Source: Nitrososphaerales archaeon (GTDB taxonomy: Archaea > Thermoproteota > Nitrososphaeria > Nitrososphaerales > Gagatemarchaeaceae). From it: DNA of 40,338 bases. Shown in pieces: positions 1 to 7,319 of this stretch. The notes beneath the pieces were generated by a model that searched no databases, was not told the origin of the DNA, and worked only from the letters and a program-made list of their open reading frames with translations. The stretch lies in NCBI GenBank assembly GCA_014874415.1, contig JACWAI010000047.1, forward strand, positions 1 to 40,338, read 5' to 3'. The position numbers and the translations under genes were made by a program. Every line of letters begins with the position of its first letter. Position 1 is the first letter of the stretch.

Positions 1-567
1 GAGGAAGGACATGAACTCTCCGGGGTCGATGGTGGCGCTCATCACCCGGAACAGGTTCCCTGACCCCGCCCCCTGCTTCCTGGCGAGGGACATGCACAGC
101 TCAAGCTGCGACGTCATCTGGTGGCTCTCGTCGAAGTAGATCGAGCAATCCGAGACCGACCCCTCGGCCAGCATCCTGAGCAGGACCCCGTCCGTCACGA
201 TCTTCACCCTGCCGTCCACGTTGATCTTGGTGTCCTTGGTGATGACCGAGAGCTCATGCTTGACTTCCGGGTGGAGCGCCAATAGCGAATAGTACAGGGC
301 GTTGCAGGACGCCCTCGAAGGCTCGCGGATCAGGATCTGCCTCTCCCTGCCGCCCAGCTCGAACTCGTGGATCGGGGTCACGGTGCTCTTGCCGGTCCCC
401 ACGTCCCCGACGATCACGAAATGGTCACCGAAGTCTATGGAACCGACGACCGAGAAGATGGGGAGCTCCGGCACTGCGGTCTTGTCCGCTCCCTCAACGG
501 CTTCTCGCTCTTCCACCGGGGTGACATGCTCGATGGAATCGTCGCCCTCGAACTCGCCGCTGGCCAT
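1..567 (-). CDS. DEAH/DExH-box helicase, N-terminal part (runs off the window)
   Basis: The 189 visible residues hold the first motor motifs of a superfamily 2 helicase: motif I GDVGTGKST (residues 54-62), an Ia-like REPSRASC (81-88), TDGVLLRM (125-132, the motif Ib form typical of DEAH/RHA proteins), DESH as motif II (146-149) and SAT as motif III (177-179). It should be an ATP-driven nucleic-acid remodelling enzyme; whether RNA or DNA is the substrate cannot be told. The first 35 residues are acidic and precede the motor. The start is ATG at 567. The second motor domain and C-terminus lie beyond base 1, so subfamily assignment is open. It is divergent from the aminotransferase gene. Confidence 0.85.
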   Translation of the reverse strand, partial: MASGEFEGDDSIEHVTPVEEREAVEGADKTAVPELPIFSVVGSIDFGDHFVIVGDVGTGKSTVTPIHEFELGGRERQILIREPSRASCNALYYSLLALHPEVKHELSVITKDTKINVDGRVKIVTDGVLLRMLAEGSVSDCSIYFDESHQMTSQLELCMSLARKQGAGSGNLFRVMSATIDPGEFMSFL

Positions 568-762
568 GTAATGTTCCCTAACTCTCCGAACACCGCTGCG
601 GGCATGGGTGATAAACGCCACCCTGCAGGGGATCTTCGACAAGCCCTCCAGGACCTGGCGGAAGAGGCGTCCGGCCGAGCTTGATCGAGATTCCAAGAGC
701 ACAGGGAAACCTCTTCGTGTCTTGTTTAACTGGCCGTCCTGTTCGAATCCGGGCCGGACACC
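568..762. other. Divergent intergenic region with a tRNA-like inverted repeat
   Basis: No gene is supported here. A TATA-like GTTTAAC at 724-730 lies about 35 bases before the aminotransferase start. An 8-base inverted repeat, GTCCGGCC (669-676) and GGCCGGAC (752-759), encloses GTTCGAATCC (741-750), which matches a tRNA box B, and the right arm is followed by ACCA. No D-arm or anticodon arm can be folded, so this is not called a tRNA. Confidence 0.4.
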
Positions 763-1797
763 ATGCGCCCGGCTGATGACAGGCTCTTCAGTTGGATATT
801 GGGTCTCGGCCCCAGATCGAAGTACAACCTCACTTCCAGCGGGCTGACCGAACCAGACCTGTCCGCCATGGGGGTCGACACGTCATTCGAGAGCTTCGCG
901 GCCGAGAGGGTCGACCACGAGCGGAGGTTCTCGGAAGAGGTCGCGGGCCTGTACAAGGTCGAGCCGGAGAACGTCCTGGCTACGAACGGAGCGTCGGAAG
1001 CGATCTTCCTGGTGTATTCAGCCCTCGGGGAGGGTCGCAGGGCGGCTGTCCCCCTCCCCAACTACGGGCCCATGTTCAGCGTCCCGAAGGCGCTCGGGAT
1101 GAAGGTGGGAAACGTCCTCCCGGCTTCCACGGCCCGGGGGACGATCTTCGGCTTCACCGACCCCAACAATCCGACAGGCCAGAGCCTGGACTCGGATGTC
1201 CTCGAGAGGCTGGGGGCATCATCGAGCAAAGGGAATGCAGCCATCTTCATCAACGAAACCTACGGGGAGTTCACCTTCCCTCATTCTCCCAGTACTCACT
1301 TCGGCCGCGTCGCAAACCTGGTCGTTTGCAACACAATGACCAAGTTCTATGGGCTCGGGAGGCTCCGGGTCGGGTGGGTCGTCGCCGACAGGGGCTCCAT
1401 ACGTAAACTGCAGTTCGCGAAGTGGGCGGTCAGCGGCCACGACTCGGAGTACTCTCTATGGATCGCCGCACAGGTGCTAAGAAAGAGGCAGAAGTTTGTT
1501 GACAGGGCGAGGAGAGTCACCTCGAGGAACGTCAGACTCGTCCGTAAGTTCCTCGCTGAGACCGACGGGGTGTCAACAGAGCTGGGGGCGGCGCCATTCT
1601 GCCTTGTCCGCTACAACGGGAGCCAGAGTTCCCTGGCGCTCACGAAGGCCATATTCGAGAAGACCGGCGTCCTGGTTGCTCCCGGCGACTTCTTCGGCGC
1701 TCCCCGGGCGTTCAGATTGTGCTTCACGGCAGAAGAGGCGACGCTCCGACCCGGCCTGGAAGCCCTCTCGGATTTCCTCAACGCCAGGCCTCCTTGA
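763..1797 (+). CDS. Class I/II PLP-dependent aminotransferase
   Basis: The 344-residue protein has the fold-type I aminotransferase landmarks: PNNPTG (134-139), the Schiff-base lysine in NTMTKFYGLGR (Lys194) and the following LRVGW. It would move an amino group between an amino acid and a 2-oxoacid using pyridoxal phosphate in the cytoplasm; the histidinol-phosphate/aspartate aminotransferase branch is closest in look, but the substrate is not known. Oddity: the motif usually read as DEAY, whose Asp holds the PLP ring nitrogen, is NETY here (164-167). The N-terminus is somewhat short for the family. Start ATG at 763, with a TATA-like element at 724-730. It stands alone on its strand before the cupin gene. 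Confidence 0.85.
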   Translation: MRPADDRLFSWILGLGPRSKYNLTSSGLTEPDLSAMGVDTSFESFAAERVDHERRFSEEVAGLYKVEPENVLATNGASEAIFLVYSALGEGRRAAVPLPNYGPMFSVPKALGMKVGNVLPASTARGTIFGFTDPNNPTGQSLDSDVLERLGASSSKGNAAIFINETYGEFTFPHSPSTHFGRVANLVVCNTMTKFYGLGRLRVGWVVADRGSIRKLQFAKWAVSGHDSEYSLWIAAQVLRKRQKFVDRARRVTSRNVRLVRKFLAETDGVSTELGAAPFCLVRYNGSQSSLALTKAIFEKTGVLVAPGDFFGAPRAFRLCFTAEEATLRPGLEALSDFLNARPP

Positions 1798-1842
1798 CCA
1801 CGAAGAGTTATCTTAAAGCACGTCACGTCCGACTGGTCAGTC

Positions 1843-2223
1843 ATGTCAATAAAGCCCGCAGGGAAGGCGGCGCGGCAGAAGGTCGACAGGGCGGTCAAGA
1901 CAGAGATAGAGTGGCTGGTTGACAGGCACGACGGCGCCCCCAACTTTGAGATGCGCAGGTTCACCGTCAAGCCTGGGGGGAGCATACCCAGGCACTATCA
2001 TCCCGACATAGAGCACGAGCAGTACGTCCTCAAGGGGAGGTACAAGATCGGCATCGGAGACAAGGTCCACGAAGTGAAAGCGGGGGACTCGGTCTACATC
2101 CCCGCAGGCACCCCCCACTGGTACAGGAACACCGGGAAAGTGAACGCCGAATTTCTCTGCGTCGTACCCAAGACGGAGAAGTACGATTCCGTCTACATGG
2201 AAGAAGGGGCCAAGGCGAAATAG
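1843..2223 (+). CDS. Single-domain cupin protein
   Basis: This 126-residue protein is a small beta-barrel cupin. Motif 1 runs from Gly46 to Gly65 with His51, His53 and Glu57/Glu59 as probable metal ligands, and motif 2 is PAGTPHWYRNTG with His92 as the last ligand. The set of ligands is complete, so it probably binds Fe, Mn, Ni or Zn. Family members range from small dioxygenases and isomerases to sensors, so no reaction can be given. TCTTAAAG at 1811-1818 sits 25-30 bases before the ATG, pointing to its own leaderless transcript. The C-terminus is Lys/Glu-rich. Confidence 0.85.
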   Translation: MSIKPAGKAARQKVDRAVKTEIEWLVDRHDGAPNFEMRRFTVKPGGSIPRHYHPDIEHEQYVLKGRYKIGIGDKVHEVKAGDSVYIPAGTPHWYRNTGKVNAEFLCVVPKTEKYDSVYMEEGAKAK

Positions 2224-2233
2224 CAGACAATCT

Positions 2234-2849
2234 TTACGGCTGCTTTGCTCCGCACTTTGCGCAGAAGGTCGCCGAAGACTCCAGCTGGGCGCCGCAGCTG
2301 GGGCAGAACTTCATCCCCTGCTGAGGGGCCCCCGTCGCCATGGGCGGCTGCACCCCTCGTAGGGCCTCTTGGATAGAGAAGAAAGCCACTATCTGCACGA
2401 TCGCCGCTACGAACAGGATGAGGAACCCCACCAGGACTATCGTCAGGATGGCCCCCGATGAAATAGAGCATGCCTGCGGTCCTGAACATCCCGACGTTCA
2501 GCTTCGTGGCCATCGTGTCGTAGGCGCGCCTCAGGAAGACTGAGGAGACGATGAGCCCGATCCACGCGACGACCAGCCCTGCTATCAGCCCGGTGAATGC
2601 CGACATCGTGAACGTGTAGAAGCTGAAGACCGCCCCCGTGAAGATGATGAATGCCGCAGCTGCGACCCCGATGATGCCCGCTATCACGGCGTAGAGCATG
2701 TTGTCGAAGATCGATCTGTCCCCGAGCTCATCAGAGACGTACTTTCCGGCGATCAGGATCAGTATGTAACCGACTATGCTGACGCCAGGTATGAGGAGAA
2801 GGATCGAGCCGATTCCGCCCAGTATCTTCGCGTCTCCGAGCCTCGACAT
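2234..2849 (-). CDS. DUF996-type membrane protein with C-terminal zinc ribbon, frameshifted
   Basis: Two overlapping frames together give one protein of about 205 residues. The first frame carries the DUF996 start (MSRLGDAKILGGIGSILLL) and several membrane helices; after GMLYFIG it loses sense, and the next frame continues with VGFLILFVAAIVQ, a last helix and a zinc ribbon, CPSCG...CAKCG. Removing one G from the five-G run (C5 on the plus strand, 2452-2456) joins them as FIGAILTIVLVGFLILF. I therefore read it as one gene with a 1-base insertion, real or from assembly. ATG at 2849 is preferred over 2879 because the TATA-like ATTATAT lies only about 5 bases before 2879. The function of DUF996 proteins is unknown. 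Confidence 0.8.
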
Positions 2850-2915
2850 CGTCTCAGCCTCCCGGCCGATGCAAGGCATGATATAATCCTGCGCGGCGGT
2901 CCCGGGAAGTCCGCC

Positions 2916-3365
2916 ATGCGCTTCGAGGTGTCTCTGATCATAAAGGTCCCGCGCGACGAAGCCTATTCTGCCTACACGGACTTCGAAGCCATGCCGAAAT
3001 GGTCACGGCAGAAACGGGTCGTGAGGGTCGCGAGAAGGGAGGGGAACACGGTCTACCTGGAAGGCTCAGCAGGAACGGGGAGAAAGGCGGTCAAAGAGAT
3101 CAGGCTCTTTCCGCCAGAGAGGGTCGAGTCAGGAGGCGAGACCAGGTTCACTAGGACCACGAGCGTCGTGAAGTTCGAAGAGGTCGCTGAAGGGACGAGA
3201 GTGACTGCGTCCTTGGAGGTAAGGTTCAGGGGACGCTGGGGGTGGGTACTCAGGACGCGGGGTAGGGCGGAAGCCGAATCCTCTGCCCTGGAAGAACTGA
3301 CCTCGTTCGCAAAGCATGTGGAAGCACTCCCAGGGAGCCGACCAAGGGGCGCCTTGTCCAAGTGA
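2916..3365 (+). CDS. SRPBCC (START/polyketide-cyclase-like) ligand-binding protein
   Basis: The 149-residue protein has the helix-grip pattern: an N-terminal strand, then an amphipathic segment ending in FEAMPKWSR, then alternating strands and a long C-terminal helix (EAESSALEELTSFAKHVEAL). Such proteins bind hydrophobic ligands in a deep pocket and include lipid carriers and cyclases; nothing here shows the ligand. Its stop overlaps the GTG of the SET-domain gene by four bases (GTGA at 3362-3365), so the two are almost certainly translated from one mRNA and may act together. Confidence 0.75.
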   Translation: MRFEVSLIIKVPRDEAYSAYTDFEAMPKWSRQKRVVRVARREGNTVYLEGSAGTGRKAVKEIRLFPPERVESGGETRFTRTTSVVKFEEVAEGTRVTASLEVRFRGRWGWVLRTRGRAEAESSALEELTSFAKHVEALPGSRPRGALSK

Positions 3366-3829
3366 TCCTAGCTAGGATGGGACGGGCGGGACCCAAAGGG
3401 AAGGGCGTCTTCGCGGCCAGAACCATCCTGGCCTCGACGCGGGTGGCGACCTTCCATGGAAAGCCCAGATGGATCTGGGACATCCCCGAACATCTCTGGC
3501 CCTACACGTTCCAGGTCGATTACGATCGCTACGTGCTCCCCAGAAAGAATAGCGTCGGCTGGCTGATCAATCACTCCTGCGATCCTAACTGCTTCGTCTC
3601 CGGCACGTCCATCGTAGCCCAAAGGGAGATATCCCGAGGAGAGGAACTTACCTTCGACTATTCAAGTGACATCGACTGGCCAGGTTTCAAGATGGTCTGC
3701 AGGTGCGGCGAACCCAACTGCAGGGGCGTGATCAGGGCGTACCGGTTCGCTCCGAAGGAGCTGAAGCAGAAGTACGGGAGGCACGTCGCGCCTTACATCT
3801 CAATGAAGTATGGCCTGACGGAACAGTAG
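3362..3829 (+). CDS. SET-domain protein with post-SET zinc motif (probable lysine methyltransferase)
   Basis: The 155 residues cover a minimal SET domain: GKGVFAAR (13-20), the SAM/catalytic pseudoknot piece NHSCDPNC (70-77) and GEELTFDY with the catalytic-type Tyr (93-100). A post-SET CxCx4C site follows, CRCGEPNC (113-120), which with Cys77 could bind one zinc. SET proteins use S-adenosylmethionine to methylate protein lysines. In archaea such proteins are sparse, and chromatin proteins have been suggested as targets; the target here is unknown. The start is GTG at 3362, overlapping the SRPBCC stop. There are no other domains, so substrate recognition must come from the SET insert or a partner. 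Confidence 0.9.
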   Translation: MILARMGRAGPKGKGVFAARTILASTRVATFHGKPRWIWDIPEHLWPYTFQVDYDRYVLPRKNSVGWLINHSCDPNCFVSGTSIVAQREISRGEELTFDYSSDIDWPGFKMVCRCGEPNCRGVIRAYRFAPKELKQKYGRHVAPYISMKYGLTEQ

Positions 3830-3843
3830 TCACGGAAGCAACT

Positions 3844-4194
3844 CTATCTCAGAAGCCCTGTCAGGTACTGCTTGACCCTCGCGGCCACCAGGACGTCCGC
3901 CGAGTCCCCGCCCTTCTCATAGGCTTCCAGCGCCTTTTCGCAGAGTGGGAGCGCCTGCTTCGCCCTCGTCTTCGGGTCTGCCTGCAGTGAGAGGATGATC
4001 CTCGCCGCCTCGAGGTACCAGTTCCCCGCTTCCTGGTGGTCCTCGAGCCTCATGTTGCATTCCGCAAGCCACCCGCAGCACTCCACCCTTTCCGCAGCGG
4101 GTTTCGTTTGGTCTCTGACCTGGAATTCCAGGGAAGCGATGGCCCTGCCGTACTCTCCGTCGTGCATCATCACCACGATCTCCTGCAGACCCAT
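3844..4194 (-). CDS. Small TPR-like helical repeat protein
   Basis: About 116 residues, nearly all helix, with paired-helix spacing like tetratricopeptide repeats (EYGRAIASLEFQVRD, ERVECCGWLAECN, QEAGNWYLEAARIIL, QALPLCEKALEAYEKGG). It probably serves protein-protein contact. Start choice: ATG at 4221 is also open, but TTATGATATC around 4212-4222 resembles a TATA element placed about 25 bases before ATG 4194, so the shorter form is preferred. It is convergent with the SET gene, whose stop is 14 bases away. Confidence 0.65.
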   Translation of the reverse strand: MGLQEIVVMMHDGEYGRAIASLEFQVRDQTKPAAERVECCGWLAECNMRLEDHQEAGNWYLEAARIILSLQADPKTRAKQALPLCEKALEAYEKGGDSADVLVAARVKQYLTGLLR

Positions 4195-4301
4195 GCCCCG
4201 CTGGCGGGATCCCGATATCATAACAGACTGTGTAGCCGTTTGATGACTTCGAGGTCACAACAAGTTATCGATAGAAGCCGGTGGTGCCGCCCGCTCTGCT
4301 C

Positions 4302-5909
4302 CTAGTCCGTGACCTGGAAGACAGCCCCGACGTAGCCCGTGGCCCCGTTGGGGAAGGTGTTTGTCGGGGTCGGGGTCTGGGCCGCTCCTGACCCGTCGGT
4401 GGCCCTGGCGATCATCTGGTACTCTCCGGCGGACGACGGCTTCCACTCGTACGCCCAGAGCGCCCAGGTCAGATTGGACAGCGGCTTCTTCAGCTCCGCC
4501 ACCTCCCAGGTGTTCCCGTTGTCGAAGCTGACTTCGACCTTTGAAACCCCCCTGTCCCCGGCGAAGGCGTATCCAGCCACTATGATTGAACCCCCGTTCT
4601 GAGAGATGCTGACCGTGGACGCCGTGGGAACGACGATGAACGTCTCGGTGTAGACCGTCGCGTTGTTGGTCCACCCCCTCGTCTGCCAGTACCCCTCGTA
4701 GACCGTCCCGACCACGGATATCCGCTTGACCCACTTGGCGCTCATCATCCCATAGAGCCCCGGTATCACGGCCCTGAGGGGGTAGCCGTGCTTGACGGGG
4801 AGGGTCTGGTCGTTCATGCTGTAAGCCAGTATGCTGTCAGCCATCATCGCCTTCGCCAAGGGGATGCCTACGCTGTAGCCGTCGACCGAATAGAACACGA
4901 CATAGCCGGCCCCACCCTGGACGCCTCCGGCGTTCGTCAGGACGTCGGAAATCTTCACCCCTCCCCACTTCGCGTTGCTGATTAGGTTCCCGTTGACCAC
5001 GTTGCTGACGCATTCGAAGGTCGAGTACTGGCCCGCCTCGGGGAACGACTGGAGGTCCTGAATCGAATAGCTCCTGGGGGTGTTGACGAGGCCGTCGACC
5101 GCCAAAGACCAGGTCGAGGCGTCCACGGACGGGTCTATGACATCGATGGCCACCCTGTAGAAGTTGTCGTTGGGGGTCACCTCGAACCCCACAAGGCTCG
5201 CCAGCCTGGGGTCGCTGAAGATCGCCGGCGCGTCCTGCAGGTCGATCGGCTGGCCTCCACCTGATGGAAGCACCTGCGAAGGAAAGAGCTGGCCGATGCC
5301 GCCCAGTCCCACCAGCGCCCCGACGACGACGAGCACTCCGATGGCCCCTTTCTCGATGAACTCCCTCCTTCCTAGCCCCCGACTCTGTGCGACTCTGGCC
5401 GCGACCGTCGCGCTTGCGGGCCTGTATCGAAGCGACGCGGTCCATGCGAACACTCCCTGGGCCAGGAGCAGGGTGAAGGGGAACGCCCAGATCTGGGAGG
5501 ACGACGCGAAGGGAGAGGACGTGCCGAAGATTGCGTCCCCGTCGATGGGGAAGAGGACGAGGCCGAAGACGAGCCAGGGGACCGCCCCCATGGCCAGGAG
5601 GCCCTCGAAGCGCCCAAGTCCGGCCGACGCGGCTTTCTTCGCCCCGTACCTGTCATAGGCTATGAGAAAGAGGCCGTAGATCGCGGCTCCGACAAGGCTG
5701 AAGATCAGGAGTCCAAGTTGCCCCGCGAAGTCTCCGAACTGTTGCACCATTGGCTCCTCGATGGAAGCCGGTATCACCTTCAGGAACTCGCTCAGCGCCG
5801 ACTCTGGAGGGAAAGCGGCTATCCCGCCCAGCCTGAGGAGGAAGTTGAACCCGAGGGCAACCACTCCAGCGGCCGTACCGACCAAGAAGAGGGATAACGC
5901 GCGCTTCAA
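4302..5909 (-). CDS. Membrane-anchored sulfite-oxidase-like molybdopterin oxidoreductase
   Basis: The 535 residues form a fusion. Residues 1-160 hold about four membrane helices. Residues 180-187 (GRREFIEK) followed by a hydrophobic stretch look like a twin-arginine signal. The sulfite-oxidase-type Moco domain spans about 220-400, with the molybdenum-ligand Cys300 in TFECVSNVVNGN and HGYPLRAVIPGLYG. A C-terminal Ig-like Moco-dimerisation domain (about 430-535) carries EVSFDNGNTWEVAE. The catalytic domain is thus probably outside the membrane and acts on a small oxyanion or on an oxidised molecule; family members include sulfite oxidase and the methionine-sulfoxide reductase MsrP. No heme domain is present, so electrons must pass to a partner. 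Start TTG at 5909, with GAAGTTAATG near 5937-5946 as TATA element. Confidence 0.9.
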   Translation of the reverse strand: MKRALSLFLVGTAAGVVALGFNFLLRLGGIAAFPPESALSEFLKVIPASIEEPMVQQFGDFAGQLGLLIFSLVGAAIYGLFLIAYDRYGAKKAASAGLGRFEGLLAMGAVPWLVFGLVLFPIDGDAIFGTSSPFASSSQIWAFPFTLLLAQGVFAWTASLRYRPASATVAARVAQSRGLGRREFIEKGAIGVLVVVGALVGLGGIGQLFPSQVLPSGGGQPIDLQDAPAIFSDPRLASLVGFEVTPNDNFYRVAIDVIDPSVDASTWSLAVDGLVNTPRSYSIQDLQSFPEAGQYSTFECVSNVVNGNLISNAKWGGVKISDVLTNAGGVQGGAGYVVFYSVDGYSVGIPLAKAMMADSILAYSMNDQTLPVKHGYPLRAVIPGLYGMMSAKWVKRISVVGTVYEGYWQTRGWTNNATVYTETFIVVPTASTVSISQNGGSIIVAGYAFAGDRGVSKVEVSFDNGNTWEVAELKKPLSNLTWALWAYEWKPSSAGEYQMIARATDGSGAAQTPTPTNTFPNGATGYVGAVFQVTD

Positions 5910-5978
5910 TTTTCAGGTCGACTCTCCGGCATCCGGGGCATTAACTTCTACCCTGTGGCTGATTTCATCACGGTTTCA

Positions 5979-6554
5979 TTAAGGCATCGCGAGGGTCGCG
6001 GTAGCCACCACCACCGCGTTGGTCATCTGCATCCCAGGCAGGTAGACGATCTGGATGTTCTCGAAAGCGGTGTACGGGTTCTGCATGAGGATGACGAAGT
6101 ACGACCCCACACCGGCGCTCGTCGTCTCGAACTCGGAAGCAGTCTCATTGGCCCCAATGGGAGCCGTGGTCATGGACCCTGAGGTCCCTGTCGCTTCCAC
6201 GAGGTACACGTTCCCCGTCCCCTGAGTGCTTTCAAGGCCCTGGGCGTATATCGATACAGCGTAATCCCCGGACCCTGTGGGCTGAATCAAGACCCAGCCG
6301 CTGTTCATCATCTGGCCTGTCGCCGGGGTGAACTGGACGGCCTCCGTCCCGCTTGTCGACGAGCCCGACGTTGTCATCATCTCCGTGGTCGTCTGGCTCA
6401 TGGTTTCCGTCATAGTCTCGGTATGGGTCGTGACCGAGGTCGTGGTCCCGGGCGAGTTCGTCAGGTAGAGCGCGAAGCCTATTCCCGCAACTATCAGTAG
6501 GACGACGGCGGTGCCTGCGAAGGCCGCGGTAGATACCCCACTCCGAAGCTTCAT
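5979..6554 (-). CDS. Secreted or membrane-anchored protein with Thr/Ser/Met-rich stalk
   Basis: The 191 residues begin with a signal-anchor helix (about 10-31), followed by a Thr/Ser/Met-rich low-complexity stalk (34-70), then a compact beta-rich domain of about 120 residues (VQFTPATGQMMNSGWVLIQP to the end). The layout is that of an archaeal surface protein held by its N-terminal helix. No known enzyme motif is seen. It lies behind an own TATA-like CTAAATATC, about 26 bases before the ATG, and directly upstream of the molybdoenzyme on the same strand; a shared role in the envelope is possible but unproven. Confidence 0.8.
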   Translation of the reverse strand: MKLRSGVSTAAFAGTAVVLLIVAGIGFALYLTNSPGTTTSVTTHTETMTETMSQTTTEMMTTSGSSTSGTEAVQFTPATGQMMNSGWVLIQPTGSGDYAVSIYAQGLESTQGTGNVYLVEATGTSGSMTTAPIGANETASEFETTSAGVGSYFVILMQNPYTAFENIQIVYLPGMQMTNAVVVATATLAMP

Positions 6555-6642
6555 CGCTCCCTTTCCCGCCCGTCAAGATATTTAGCGGTAATTCCAATTC
6601 GGGTCAGGATGCGTTGGAAATCTGTTGCAAATCGGACGCCCC

Positions 6643-6939
6643 CTAGAGTTTCAATTCCTTGGCCACGTTCTCGAAGGCCTCGAAGTGCCCTTCGAGCCAG
6701 GGGCTCAGGAAGTACGTCATCCCGTAGTGCTCCCCAGCCACAGACAGAAGCGAGTTGCGCTTCAGGACCCTCACGTGGTGCTGGACGAGGTTATACTGCA
6801 TGCCCAGGCCGGTGGCGAGCTGGTTCAGGTTCCTCGGCCTCTCCTTTAACGCCCTGATTATCTTCGCCCTGTTCTCCCCTCCGCGGGTCCCGCCCAGCAG
6901 GTACCAGAGCAGCCGCCGGAGCTCAGAGTCTTCTGGCAT
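6643..6939 (-). CDS. Winged-helix transcription regulator (ArsR/MarR-like)
   Basis: The 98-residue protein is one winged helix: helix 2 RAKIIRALKERP, the turn NLNQLATGLGMQYNLVQHHVRVL (recognition helix around 47-60) and the wing NSLLSVAGEHYGMTYFLS. There is no visible ligand or metal site. Proteins of this build (GGTRGGENRA start) are frequent in archaea, often beside a small membrane protein, as here. It is divergent from the 93-residue membrane protein. Two copies of GTTAAGAG (6968-6975 and 6989-6996), 21 bases apart, overlap both promoters and could be its operator. Confidence 0.85.
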   Translation of the reverse strand: MPEDSELRRLLWYLLGGTRGGENRAKIIRALKERPRNLNQLATGLGMQYNLVQHHVRVLKRNSLLSVAGEHYGMTYFLSPWLEGHFEAFENVAKELKL

Positions 6940-6967
6940 CTATGGCCCAGCCTGAAATGCCAGCATT

Positions 6968-6996
6968 GTTAAGAGATTTTGAAAAAGAGTTAAGAG
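6968..6996. promoter_or_regulatory. Direct repeat GTTAAGAG x2 in divergent promoter region
   Basis: GTTAAGAG occurs at 6968-6975 and again at 6989-6996, a spacing of 21 bases or two helical turns. Read on the minus strand, the first copy (CTCTTAAC) lies about 30 bases before the regulator ATG; read on the plus strand, the second lies about 33 bases before ATG 7027. The repeats may be TATA elements, operators of the winged-helix protein, or both. Confidence 0.45.
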
Positions 6997-7026
6997 CGGA
7001 AGTCAGGTTGCGGGCCGTGACATTCC

Positions 7027-7308
7027 ATGGAGGCTATGATGTACGCGGCGATTGGGCTGGCCAGCGTGAACTCCGCCATACTCGTCGCTCTCATCTATCT
7101 CTACGCGAAGATCGCCCTGAAGAGCCGGGCGACCTATTCATTCGGCCTCGCTTTCTTCGCCGGGCTCCTCCTGGTGCACAACCTGCTGACGGCTTTCGCC
7201 TATGGGACCATGTCCCCCCTCTTCGGCACCGAGGCTCTCCCATACCTTTCTGCTGTGGGGGCGGCTGAATTAGCCGGCCTTCTGGTGTTGCTGCGGATAA
7301 CTCTGTAG
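7027..7308 (+). CDS. Small three-helix membrane protein paired with the regulator
   Basis: The 93 residues form three membrane helices (about 6-27, 37-58, 70-90) with short charged links and no recognised domain. In archaea, small membrane proteins of this type are often found next to one-domain winged-helix regulators, and the divergent layout here fits a regulator/membrane-protein pair. Whether it is a sensor, an anchor or the regulated product is unknown. A TATA-like GAGTTAAGAG lies at 6987-6996. The next gene follows after 11 bases and may share the transcript. Confidence 0.75.
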   Translation: MEAMMYAAIGLASVNSAILVALIYLYAKIALKSRATYSFGLAFFAGLLLVHNLLTAFAYGTMSPLFGTEALPYLSAVGAAELAGLLVLLRITL

Positions 7309-7319
7309 GCGGTCGGACA

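Noticed and set aside
302-684. Plus-strand frames over the helicase gene
   Set aside because: The minus strand encodes clear helicase motifs through 567; the plus-strand readings are low-complexity.
669-763. Annotation as a functional tRNA
   Set aside because: The acceptor-like stem and box B are present, but the T-stem has a mismatch or is one base short and no D-arm or anticodon arm can be drawn.
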